Assembly (NCBI RefSeq): GCF_021049245.1
Contig: NZ_CP088020.1
Coordinates: 1,060,001 to 1,124,000 of the forward strand
Direction of reading: 5' to 3'
Source of the DNA: Radiobacillus kanasensis
Lineage (GTDB): Bacteria; Bacillota; Bacilli; Bacillales; Amphibacillaceae
Length of the DNA stretch: 64,000 nt
Shown here: one piece after another, positions 55,971 through 64,000 of the stretch
Layout: every line of letters starts with the position of its first letter
How positions within the stretch are numbered: the stretch's first letter is position 1
Made by a program: the position numbers and the translations under genes
The notes under the pieces: model-generated
Database searches by the model: none
Told to the model about the DNA's origin: nothing
Seen by the model: the letters and a program-made list of their open reading frames with translations, nothing else

Positions 55971-57200
55971 ATGATAACGAAAAAAATTACATTTATTCAT
56001 TGCGCGGATTTGCATCTAGACAGTCCATTTAAAGGATTGCGTAACATGACTCCTGCTAAATACAAGGATGTTCAAGAAAGTACGTTTATCGCCCTTTCTC
56101 GTCTAGTACACCTTGCAATCGAGCAGCAAGTAGACTTTGTGTTATTGGTTGGAGATATTTTTGATAAAGAAATTTTATCCCTTAAAGCCCAGATTAGATT
56201 TAAAGAAGCGATGGAACAACTAGAACAACATAGTATTCAAGTTTTTGCATCCTTCGGAAACCACGATTATGTCGAACAGCGTTCCCTAGCTGTTTCTCTG
56301 CCAAGTAATGTCCATCTTTTTGAAACAGAGGATGTTACATTCCTTCCTTTTATAAAGAACGGGGAGCGAATCGCCCACATATATGGCTTTAGCTACGAAA
56401 AACGAGAGGTTCAAGAGAATAAAGTGGAAGAGTATGTTCAAAGGGATGGAGCACGCTTTCATATTGCGACGTTACATGGAAGTCTATCCACTAATACAGA
56501 ACATGACGTATATGCCCCTTTTCAACTGAGCGAATTGGTTACAACATCATTTGACTATTGGGCACTCGGTCACATACATAAACGGGAGGTCTTAAAAGCA
56601 AAGCCGGCAATTGTTTATCCAGGGAATATACAAGGTCGTTCAAAAAAAGAAACAGGGGAAAAAGGCTGTTATTTGGTTGAGTTGGATGAGAAAAATACGG
56701 ATTTATCCTTTTACCCTTTACAGGAGATTCGTTTTGAAACCTCAGAAATAGATGTACACGAATGTTCCAATCTAGGAGAAATTGCAGCAAAGTTAAAGCA
56801 TTCACTCCAACACCATGTGTATGGTAAATGCATCCTTACCATACGGTTTAAAGGATATCAGTCAAGTCTAGGAGAGTGGCACCGTTCCGGAGAAATAACC
56901 GAGCTCATAGATCTAGAGAATGAACGGGAGAGTTTTTCAAAAGCCGATTGGACACATATTGAGGGGTATAAAACAAATTACTATCAGGATCCGTCTCAGC
57001 AAACCGCGGAAGAACTCGGATTTAGAAAGGAAGTCTTTCGTTCCCTTCATGAAGAGATAGATATCCAAGAGATTTTAAAACCGATATTACAGCACCGACA
57101 AGTCAGAAAACACCTAGACATTTTTACAGATGGAGAGGTAAAAGAGTTGGAAGAAGCGGCAGAGGAGTTACTCATAGATCAGCTGACAAAGGAAGGATAA
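55971..57200 (+). CDS. yhaO: Mre11/SbcD-like metallophosphoesterase YhaO
   Basis: A 409-residue putative DNA exonuclease. Phosphoesterase motifs are in order: HCADLHLDSPFKG, VGDIFDKE, SFGNHDYVEQ, ATLHGSL and LGHIHKREVL. These match SbcD/Mre11. The C-terminal 130 residues would cap or contact the partner ATPase. It is four bases upstream of yhaN, the SbcC/Rad50-like ATPase, so the two likely act as a complex in DNA repair or end processing. ATG 55971 has AAGGA at 7 bases; TTG 55965 is less likely. Confidence 0.9.
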   Translation: MITKKITFIHCADLHLDSPFKGLRNMTPAKYKDVQESTFIALSRLVHLAIEQQVDFVLLVGDIFDKEILSLKAQIRFKEAMEQLEQHSIQVFASFGNHDYVEQRSLAVSLPSNVHLFETEDVTFLPFIKNGERIAHIYGFSYEKREVQENKVEEYVQRDGARFHIATLHGSLSTNTEHDVYAPFQLSELVTTSFDYWALGHIHKREVLKAKPAIVYPGNIQGRSKKETGEKGCYLVELDEKNTDLSFYPLQEIRFETSEIDVHECSNLGEIAAKLKHSLQHHVYGKCILTIRFKGYQSSLGEWHRSGEITELIDLENERESFSKADWTHIEGYKTNYYQDPSQQTAEELGFRKEVFRSLHEEIDIQEILKPILQHRQVRKHLDIFTDGEVKELEEAAEELLIDQLTKEG

Positions 57201-57204
57201 ATCA

Positions 57205-60162
57205 ATGAAAATAAAATCTGCCTTTATCTATGGATTTGGTAAATGGGAGCAACAGGAAATAGACTTTTCACCCCATTCTTTTTCAATAGTCATCGGTGAA
57301 AATGAATCTGGAAAATCGACTTTGCGTCACTTTCTTCTATTTATGTTATTTGGATTACCACCTAAGAGACGTGAATTTTATCGTCCGGCAACAGGAGGCA
57401 CTATTGGAGGAAAACTGACGGTTTCGACGGAAAGCGATGGAGAAATTGTTCTCGAACGAGATCACCACCGACTCAATGGAGAACTTCAATGTTACCTGGA
57501 AAATGGCGAAAGAAAAAATGAGGAATGGTTTCGGACAAGACTAACTGGTTTATCACTAGAAACATATCAATCTATTTTTTCATTCAATGCACAGGAACTT
57601 TACCAGTTACACACATTAAAGGAAGAAGACCTTGGAGAGGTTCTGCTTGGTGTTGGAATGACTGGCTCTGACCAAATTTATACAACGGAAAAGCGTTTAG
57701 AACAATATGCAAGTGAATTGTTCAAGCCACAAGGTCGAAATCCAAAGATTAATCGTCAGGTAGAACGATTAGAAGAGGTATCAAATGAAATAGTTAGTAT
57801 TCAAAATGAGCAAGAGAAATATATACAAGCAAAAGAAGAGCAACAACGATTACAAGAAAAACTTCAACGTCTACAAAAGGAACAAATAGAGGCTCAAGAA
57901 AGACAAGCGTATATTTCTAAAAAACTAGAGATTCATCCACAAATGGTAGATTACCATGTAACCGCAACCGAGTTGGAGCGTTTAAGACAAGAAGGTGTCA
58001 ATCATTTTCCTACGAACGGTGTGGAACGGTACCAGCAACTGAAAGAAAAACTTCTTCCCATTCAAAGTGAAATTCGGGTTTTGCATTCTACCATAGAAAC
58101 TTTGAAATATGATATAGCAGAGTTGAAGAGTGGACAATTTCCTAGGGAGCGACTTGAAAGGCTAAATCAGTTGCTTCAACAAGTAAATAGGATTCAACAA
58201 ATAAGCATGAATCTCGATTTTAAGGAAAAGGAATCGAATCAGCTTTTGGAAGAGTTAAAGCAAATTCTCCAACGTATAAATGCCGGCTTAGCGACGGAGG
58301 ATTTAGATGACATGTCTATTCCCTTCCATATTGAAGAATATTGGAACCAATTAAAACAAGAAAAAGAACATTTCATCCATTCGGAAAATCAATTGGCAGA
58401 AGAGCAATCCGTTCTCCATAGACAGAGCAGAGAGGTGGAGAATAATCTAGGTCAGCTACAGCAGAAATTGTTACCAAATCAGAAGGTACAGGAGTTAGAA
58501 GCAATTCTCAATCGTCATCACCTTCCACAGGAAACATCCAGAACTTCATCAAACTGGAATAAAGAGCAGAAAAAACGAATAAAAAAGAGCAATCAACATC
58601 TGATAACAGGCTGGCTAGTTGCGATAATATTAGGGGCAATCGGTTACTTTTTGGAGATTAGTATCTTGGTCCCGATAAGTATTTCGATTGCGATTCTCTC
58701 TATTGGACAAGCCTTTTTTGTCCGTCAATCCCTAAAGGAATGGACGCCAGCTTATCAAGCGGAAGCACTTTCTCCGGAACAAGCTGAGGAATATGCAAAT
58801 GCCAAGCGACAACTAGACGATCATGCCCACCAATTAGATCAATATCGTAAGCTGGAGGTCACTCTTTCTCAAATGCAAACTGCTCAATTAAAAATAGAAG
58901 AAAAACAACAATTTCACCAGCAGTCTGGTCAACAGCTTCAACAGAAAATAGACTGGCAAATCGAAACGTATCCTTTCCTAAGAAAAATAGAACTGTCGTA
59001 TTGGCCAAGACTATACGCTTATTTAGAAACGGCTCAAGAGAAGAGAAAGCAATGGAAACAAGTGGAACACGAACTGGAAAGCCTTCGTCATTCCTATAGC
59101 GATTTTGAAAGAAATGCATTGGACTATCTATGGGGAGAAGAAGGAATAGAGAAGGAAGTAGATTTAGAGGAGATAATTGTCTTGCTCCGGCAGGAAAGAA
59201 AATCTCAGCAACAGATTTCAGAACAGCTTGATTACGTAAGTCAGCAATTACAAACAAAAGAAACCCTTTTATCCGATCATGTAGAAAGAGCTGTTCCTTA
59301 CCAAGAAGAGATGAATCAATTACTTGATACTACTGGGACAGAACGTGAAGATTACTTTTTAGAGCGTGGTGCTTTATTTGAGAAATGGGGCCGGAAACAA
59401 CAACAAATGGAGCAATTAAAGCACTCCTTATCAATCGGTCTAGACAAAGGCGAATTGGACATTCTTATGACGGAGCCACCAGTGGAGCAAGAAAAACTAG
59501 AAGCAGAAGTAACTCATATAGGGCGTATGATTCAAGGGAATACGGATGATCTGGAGGAAACGAGACAAGCGTTAGCGAATCTAAATTCAAGGCTATCCAT
59601 GCTGGAAAGCTCTGAGCAATATTCCCAATACTTACACGACTATTACTTAGAGAAGGAGGTACTCCAGCAACAAGTCAAACAATGGGCAATCTATAAAATG
59701 GCACAAACGGCATTGCAAACAGCGAAGCAAAATTACTTGCATAACTATATGCCAACCATTATGGAAGCTACTACATCCTTATTGGAACAGTTAACGGACG
59801 GTCGATATAAGCGCGTATTCGCTCCATCAGGTGGTAATCGTTTAGAAGTTGAATCCGCAGGTGGACAAAGATTCCACGTTGATCAATTGTCTCAAGGTAC
59901 ATCGGATCAGCTCTACATTGCTTTAAGGTTAGCTCTAGGTACAGTTATGAGCGAACAATACGGACTTCCATTTATTATTGATGATGCTTTTGTCCACTTT
60001 GATGAAAAACGAACAGATCGGATGATGGACATCCTAGAGAATTTATCTACCAGTCATCAAATTTTATTGTTCTCCTGTCGACCACAGCTAATCGATATTT
60101 CCAAGAATGCTCATGTGATTCCCTTATCCAGTAATCTAGTAGAGAATCGTTCGCATTCATAA
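57205..60162 (+). CDS. yhaN: SbcC/Rad50-like AAA ATPase YhaN with central membrane hairpin
   Basis: A 985-residue SMC-like protein. Walker A GENESGKST is near residue 33. Two long coiled-coil arms (about 180-450 and 530-880, Gln/Glu/Lys rich) flank a hydrophobic hairpin at about 468-510 (LVAIILGAIGYFLEISILV, then SISIAILSIGQAFF) in place of the Rad50 zinc hook. The ABC signature is LSQGTSDQLY and Walker B is FIIDDAFVHFDEKR near the end. The membrane hairpin suggests it works at the membrane with YhaO. Confidence 0.9.
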   Translation: MKIKSAFIYGFGKWEQQEIDFSPHSFSIVIGENESGKSTLRHFLLFMLFGLPPKRREFYRPATGGTIGGKLTVSTESDGEIVLERDHHRLNGELQCYLENGERKNEEWFRTRLTGLSLETYQSIFSFNAQELYQLHTLKEEDLGEVLLGVGMTGSDQIYTTEKRLEQYASELFKPQGRNPKINRQVERLEEVSNEIVSIQNEQEKYIQAKEEQQRLQEKLQRLQKEQIEAQERQAYISKKLEIHPQMVDYHVTATELERLRQEGVNHFPTNGVERYQQLKEKLLPIQSEIRVLHSTIETLKYDIAELKSGQFPRERLERLNQLLQQVNRIQQISMNLDFKEKESNQLLEELKQILQRINAGLATEDLDDMSIPFHIEEYWNQLKQEKEHFIHSENQLAEEQSVLHRQSREVENNLGQLQQKLLPNQKVQELEAILNRHHLPQETSRTSSNWNKEQKKRIKKSNQHLITGWLVAIILGAIGYFLEISILVPISISIAILSIGQAFFVRQSLKEWTPAYQAEALSPEQAEEYANAKRQLDDHAHQLDQYRKLEVTLSQMQTAQLKIEEKQQFHQQSGQQLQQKIDWQIETYPFLRKIELSYWPRLYAYLETAQEKRKQWKQVEHELESLRHSYSDFERNALDYLWGEEGIEKEVDLEEIIVLLRQERKSQQQISEQLDYVSQQLQTKETLLSDHVERAVPYQEEMNQLLDTTGTEREDYFLERGALFEKWGRKQQQMEQLKHSLSIGLDKGELDILMTEPPVEQEKLEAEVTHIGRMIQGNTDDLEETRQALANLNSRLSMLESSEQYSQYLHDYYLEKEVLQQQVKQWAIYKMAQTALQTAKQNYLHNYMPTIMEATTSLLEQLTDGRYKRVFAPSGGNRLEVESAGGQRFHVDQLSQGTSDQLYIALRLALGTVMSEQYGLPFIIDDAFVHFDEKRTDRMMDILENLSTSHQILLFSCRPQLIDISKNAHVIPLSSNLVENRSHS

Positions 60163-60225
60163 GGAAAAAATGATAGAATATGTAAGATATTAGGCGAAAT
60201 AAAACGTATTCTGGAGGGTCATCTA

Positions 60226-60780
60226 TTGACGAACCAAGAAAAGTCCAAGGATTGGGCGACTAGAGAAGCTGCAGTAGAAAAATTTATTCAAGTCATTGCA
60301 AAAAATATGAATCTTTATGGCATTACAACTTCTGTTGGGAGATTATATGGTGCTTTATATTTTGCGGAGCAGCCTATGACATTGGACGATATGCGCGATG
60401 CTCTGGAAATGAGTAAGACGAGCATGTCTACAGGTGTCCGTTCTCTTGCAGAAATGAGGATGGTAGAGCCCGCCTATAAAAAAGGCGTTCGAAAGGATCT
60501 ATACAAGTCTGAGGAAGATTGGTATAAATCATTTACCTCTTTGTTTGGAAATCGCTGGAGACACCATACGGAAAGCAATATAGAGGAAGCGGATCAAACG
60601 ATTGTTGAGTTAGAAATGCTGAAGAATCAGACTACAGATGAAATGCTCATCGAAAAACTTGAGGATGATCTCTATCGACTGAAATATGCGCAAAACTATT
60701 ATAAATGGTTAATGCGGTTTATTGAGGTCGTGGAATCTGGGAAAATATTTGAATATATTCCGAAGCAGGAAGAGGAGTAG
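60226..60780 (+). CDS. GbsR/MarR-family regulator
   Basis: A 184-residue regulator with a GbsR-type winged HTH (LYGITTSVGRLYGALYFAEQ, PMTLDDMRDALEMSKTSMSTGVRSL) and a helical C-terminal part of Trp/Tyr-rich character. GbsR and OpcR proteins repress glycine-betaine synthesis or uptake genes in response to choline. No such genes are nearby, so its targets are elsewhere. The start is TTG 60226, 7 bases after GGAGGG. Confidence 0.85.
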   Translation: MTNQEKSKDWATREAAVEKFIQVIAKNMNLYGITTSVGRLYGALYFAEQPMTLDDMRDALEMSKTSMSTGVRSLAEMRMVEPAYKKGVRKDLYKSEEDWYKSFTSLFGNRWRHHTESNIEEADQTIVELEMLKNQTTDEMLIEKLEDDLYRLKYAQNYYKWLMRFIEVVESGKIFEYIPKQEEE

Positions 60781-60817
60781 TTGATACAAATGGAGAAAAT
60801 CGGGAGGGGGAAAAACG

Positions 60818-61765
60818 ATGAAAAAAGGGATTGCATTTTATAGTGTGGGAGACGTATTTGATCATTTCTTATTAATAAAGGCCGCAACCAAGGGTGTTGC
60901 CAGTAACGGAAAGCCTTTCTTAACCCTTATTTTAAAGGATACATCAGGAGAAATTGAAGCAAAGCTTTGGGAAGCTACTCCAGAGGATGAAGAGTTGTTC
61001 CAAACCGAAATGCTAGTAAGGGTAACGGGGGATCTCAATCAGTTTCGTGGTCGATCACAGCTTAAGATCCATTCCATTCGTCCCGCTCAGCCTACTGATG
61101 GGGTCCATATAAGTGATTTCATTGAAAAGGCACCGGTTGATAAAGAAACCCTTCTAGAGCAGCTCACGGAAATCATCTTTGAAATGGCAAACCCCAATTT
61201 GCAAAGAATCGTTCGTTATTTTATAAAAAAATATCAGGATGATCTATTAATCTATCCGGCAGCAGTAAAAAATCACCATGAGTATGTATCTGGTTTAGCC
61301 TATCATGTGGTATCTATGCTCAGAATTGCCAAAGAACTTAAAACCCTTTACCCGGACGTGAATAAAGACCTCCTTTATGCGGGAATCATTCTTCATGATC
61401 TAGGAAAGTTAAAAGAACTGTCTGGAGTTACGGCTCCTTCTTATACGTTAGAAGGAAAGCTAATCGGTCATATTCCAATTATGGTAGAGGAAATTGGACA
61501 AGCAGCAAAAGAACTGCAAATAGATAGTGAAGAAGTATTGATTTTACAGCATATGATTCTAAGTCACCATGGCAAGGCAGAGTGGGGAAGTCCAAAGCCA
61601 CCATTAGTGAGAGAAGCAGAGCTTCTGCATCTCATTGATTTAATCGATGCAAAAATGAACATGTTGAACAGGGCACTGGAAAAAATCCAACCAGGAGAAT
61701 TTACAGAGCGATTATTTGCGATGGATAATCGTCAGTTTTATAAGCCGTCGTTTGAAGAAAAGTAA
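60818..61765 (+). CDS. yhaM: 3'-5' exoribonuclease YhaM
   Basis: A 315-residue protein with an N-terminal OB-fold ([29 protein letters not shown], about residues 20-100) and a C-terminal HD domain ([40 protein letters not shown]) supplying the metal-binding His/Asp pairs. YhaM degrades single-stranded RNA from the 3' end in Firmicutes. GGGAGGGGGAAAAACG precedes ATG 60818. It is the last gene of the yha block and ends in a strong terminator. Confidence 0.94.
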   Translation: MKKGIAFYSVGDVFDHFLLIKAATKGVASNGKPFLTLILKDTSGEIEAKLWEATPEDEELFQTEMLVRVTGDLNQFRGRSQLKIHSIRPAQPTDGVHISDFIEKAPVDKETLLEQLTEIIFEMANPNLQRIVRYFIKKYQDDLLIYPAAVKNHHEYVSGLAYHVVSMLRIAKELKTLYPDVNKDLLYAGIILHDLGKLKELSGVTAPSYTLEGKLIGHIPIMVEEIGQAAKELQIDSEEVLILQHMILSHHGKAEWGSPKPPLVREAELLHLIDLIDAKMNMLNRALEKIQPGEFTERLFAMDNRQFYKPSFEEK

Positions 61766-61795
61766 GAATATTTTGATGACCTATAACTAAGCTAA

Positions 61796-61833
61796 GAAAA
61801 TCCGAGGTGATTATAATCCCTCGGATTTTCTTT
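61796..61833. terminator. Bidirectional terminator between yhaM and lipA
   Basis: A perfect 12-bp stem, GAAAATCCGAGG with CCTCGGATTTTC, then TTT, between convergent genes. Confidence 0.85.
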
Positions 61834-61841
61834 AGATACCT

Positions 61842-62795
61842 TTAAAAGTTAAACTTCTCTAGTTTTTCTCCCTGAGATTCATAACCCTTCATGTACTGTA
61901 TTCGTCGTTGGGCAGAAGTCGCGTTAACTTGTTCGTCAGCATGGTAGGAAGAACGAACGAGTGGACCAGACTCACAGTGAGTAAAGCCTTTATCTAGTGC
62001 AATTTGTTTCAGATCTTCAAATTCATCTGGATGTAAATAGCGCTCTACCTTTAAATGTTTTTTGGTTGGTTGCAAGTATTGCCCAATTGTTACAATATCA
62101 ACTTTGTGGGCACGCAAGTCATCCATTGTTTCGATTAGTTCTTCTTTCGTTTCGCCAAGACCGACCATGATACTTGATTTCGTTGGGGTATTTGGAGCAA
62201 TTTCTTTCACTCGCTCTAAGAGCTGAAGGGACCGGTCATACATAGCAATCGCTCTTACTTTTTTTGTTAATCTCCTCACGGTTTCGATATTGTGATTAAA
62301 AATATCTGGTTTACTATCCATGAGAGTATGTAAGCTTTCGTAGTCTCCCTTCATGTCAGAGGGAAGGATTTCAATTGTACAGCCAGGGTTTCTTTTACGG
62401 GTAGCACGAACGGTTTCAGCAAATACGGCAGCACCACCGTCGTTTAAATCATCCCGAGCAACAGCTGTTACTACTACGTGTTTTAGCCCCATGATTTCGA
62501 CTGATTCAGCAACACGGTTTGGTTCATCCCAATCTAATTCATTCGGTAGTCCTGTTTTTACTGCGCAAAAGCGGCAGCCGCGTGTACAAGTATCACCGAG
62601 AATCATAAAGGTAGCTGTTTTTCTTTCACTCCAGCATTCATGAATGTTTGGACATTTTGCCTCCTCACAAACCGTGTTCAGCCGTTTATCGCGCATTAGC
62701 TTTTTCAAGCGGTTGTACGATTTGTTTGTATTGAGCTTAATCTTAAGCCATTCGGGTTTCCTTACATGTTCCTCCTGCTTAGTCATTGTAGACAC
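61842..62795 (-). CDS. lipA: Lipoyl synthase
   Basis: A 317-residue radical-SAM enzyme inserting two sulfurs into octanoyl groups on lipoate-dependent proteins. The auxiliary cluster cysteines are in [12 protein letters not shown] (Cx4Cx5C) and the radical-SAM cluster in CTRGCRFC (Cx3Cx2C); the family serine occurs near the C-terminus in VRSSYHAD. It begins 6 bases after the stop of lipM, so the octanoyl-transfer and sulfur-insertion genes form one operon. Confidence 0.96.
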   Translation of the reverse strand: MSTMTKQEEHVRKPEWLKIKLNTNKSYNRLKKLMRDKRLNTVCEEAKCPNIHECWSERKTATFMILGDTCTRGCRFCAVKTGLPNELDWDEPNRVAESVEIMGLKHVVVTAVARDDLNDGGAAVFAETVRATRKRNPGCTIEILPSDMKGDYESLHTLMDSKPDIFNHNIETVRRLTKKVRAIAMYDRSLQLLERVKEIAPNTPTKSSIMVGLGETKEELIETMDDLRAHKVDIVTIGQYLQPTKKHLKVERYLHPDEFEDLKQIALDKGFTHCESGPLVRSSYHADEQVNATSAQRRIQYMKGYESQGEKLEKFNF

Positions 62796-62801
62796 TCCTT
62801 T

Positions 62802-63620
62802 TTAACGAGAATAGTTCCACTTGTCTGATTTATATTTGGTTTCCATTAGCTCATGTACTTCGTCAAGCATTTCAAGTGGGGGAGTATATGACTCAAGGTT
62901 TACTTGTAGTCCGTCCGAAAACCCTTCCTTAAATGCTTCTTTTGCTCGTTCAAACGTAATCTTTGTCTTCGATAATTGGTTAATAGCAACTGCTTTATCA
63001 CCGAATGCACGAATTGCCCTTGCCTTTAACTTGTCATTCGGATAGACAAACATGTCGTAAAGCTTGTTGTTATCCACGTTGAGTGGAATAGAGCCGTGTT
63101 GTAAGATGACCCCTTTTTGTCTTGTCTGTGCACTTCCTGCTGCTTTTTTTCCTTCTACAATTAGTTCGTACCACGAAGGCTCTTCAAAGCAAACCGCAGA
63201 GTCTGTCGATTGTAACTTACCTTCTGGAATAGCGAAGTCTGCCTGTAATTCTAGATTCCGAAAACCCTCCAATAATCCTTTTGAGATAACAAGATAAGCT
63301 TCTTTTACGGTTTTCGGCATTTTCCCATGGCTTTCCGAAACTATTACGCTATATGTAAGTTCTTGATCATGAAGGACAGCCCTACCACCAGTTAGTCTCC
63401 GGACAAGCTCAACTCCATGCTTTTTTGCACCTTCCACATCAATTTTTCCCTCTACTCTTTGAAAATATCCAAGGGATAAACCAGCAGGCTGCCAGCCATA
63501 AAAGCGAATGATTGGTGGAAGCTTTCCTTTACTGTGCCATTGTAATAAGGTTTCATCCATTGCCATGTTAAAGGCGGGATGACATCGTCCAGAATCGATA
63601 AAGTACCATGTATCTTCCAT
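62802..63620 (-). CDS. lipM: Octanoyltransferase LipM
   Basis: A 272-residue protein of the biotin/lipoate ligase fold that moves octanoate from acyl-carrier protein to GcvH. The sequence is close to B. subtilis LipM as I recall it: [58 protein letters not shown] and the acyl-enzyme Cys in [13 protein letters not shown]. The loop [16 protein letters not shown] holds the conserved Lys. It is the first gene of the lipM-lipA operon; AAGGAGAC precedes ATG 63620. Confidence 0.92.
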   Translation of the reverse strand: MEDTWYFIDSGRCHPAFNMAMDETLLQWHSKGKLPPIIRFYGWQPAGLSLGYFQRVEGKIDVEGAKKHGVELVRRLTGGRAVLHDQELTYSVIVSESHGKMPKTVKEAYLVISKGLLEGFRNLELQADFAIPEGKLQSTDSAVCFEEPSWYELIVEGKKAAGSAQTRQKGVILQHGSIPLNVDNNKLYDMFVYPNDKLKARAIRAFGDKAVAINQLSKTKITFERAKEAFKEGFSDGLQVNLESYTPPLEMLDEVHELMETKYKSDKWNYSR

Positions 63621-63808
63621 TTTTGTCTCCTTCCGTACAGAGCATTCAAAGTAATTCTACATGTGTCCTTCTGGAAAAGTAAAGGTAAAATAGTAGGATA
63701 TTTCCAAATGTTATGAATAAAAAATACTATCTCAACTTCTGGTTTTAAAAGTATAATGAAGAGTGGAACATGCACGTCTATCTATTATATTTAAGGAGTT
63801 CACACACC

Positions 63809-64000
63809 ATGAAATGGAAAGATTGGGATCGAAACTTAAGGATTCGATTATTTGGGGAAGGAACGATGAATTTACTGTTCTGGGCTTACTTCCCGTTTAT
63901 GACGATATATTTTGATGATGCTTTTGGAAAAGGGAAAACCGGAATGTTAATCATTCTATCCCAAGCTTTTTCTGTCATCGCTAGTTTAGTTGGCGGATAT
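63809..64000 (+). CDS. MFS transporter, N-terminal part (3' end outside window)
   Basis: ATG 63809 follows AAGGAGTTCACACACC. The 64 visible codons read MKWKDWDRNLRIRLFGEGTM, then an amphipathic first helix (NLLFWAYFPFMTIYF) and SQAFSVIASLVGGY at the edge. This matches the start of YttB-like major facilitators of Bacillus from memory. The gene runs off the right end, so length and substrate cannot be judged. Confidence 0.75.
   Translation, partial: MKWKDWDRNLRIRLFGEGTMNLLFWAYFPFMTIYFDDAFGKGKTGMLIILSQAFSVIASLVGGY

Overview
The window looks like chromosomal DNA from a spore-forming, probably salt- or alkali-adapted member of the Bacillaceae. The evidence is two alpha/beta-type small acid-soluble spore proteins, a YheC/YheD spore-coat ATP-grasp protein, the YIEGIA spore pair, an NhaC-type antiporter, strong AGGAGG ribosome sites with frequent TTG and GTG starts, and a yheB-yheA ... 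yhaQ-yhaP-yhaO-yhaN-yhaM order that matches my memory of the Bacillus subtilis yhe/yha region. Genus cannot be fixed from the sequence alone.

Layout. 1-14.3 kb: the end of cadC and all of cadA (cadmium/zinc efflux), then unlinked housekeeping genes: a FlaR-like P-loop protein, a CorC-type transporter behind a structured leader, an M42 aminopeptidase, a GNAT enzyme, a MEDS-domain histidine kinase, a phosphodiesterase, a YetF-like protein, an array of 16-17 residue micro-ORFs, DegV, and the YIEGIA pair. 14.3-19.8 kb: a complete rRNA operon (two promoters, 16S-23S-5S, no spacer tRNA) followed by an initiator tRNA and a degenerate copy of its 5' end. 20-25.2 kb: a decayed locus where an FCD-type GntR gene faces the last residues of a lost PLP enzyme and an nhaC gene split by a TnpB-only IS200/IS605-type element. 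Removing the element exactly restores the nhaC frame.

25.3-46.8 kb: metabolic and resistance genes, including a trans-sulfuration enzyme, zinc alcohol dehydrogenase, C39-like peptidase, mismatch glycosylase, benzil reductase, Nudix and HAD hydrolases, an ABC-F ribosome-protection protein behind an attenuator, methionine aminopeptidase, azlCD, a CDF metal exporter, a WrbA-type flavoprotein, two MFS transporters, an M15 carboxypeptidase, fumarase and the tandem SASP genes. 46.8-64 kb: msmX with a YxkF-like regulator, the YheC/D protein (apparently starting at ATT), yheB-yheA, an inverted pair of about 110-140 bp structured repeats, an ABC exporter, the yhaO-yhaN nuclease/ATPase pair, a GbsR-like regulator, yhaM, the lipM-lipA operon for protein lipoylation, and the start of another MFS gene.

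The most unusual features are: (1) three tandem micro-ORFs sharing the pattern NE(F/Y)E(V/I)...(D/E)RRP(R/K), each with its own ribosome site and closed by a strong terminator; (2) a CorC leader with two mutually exclusive hairpins and a four-residue ORF; (3) the benzil reductase gene, whose Shine-Dalgarno comes to a normal distance only if a perfect 10-bp hairpin is looped out; (4) the nhaC disruption. No CRISPR array, prophage or recognised defence system was seen. All functions are inferred by reading motifs; no database search was run.
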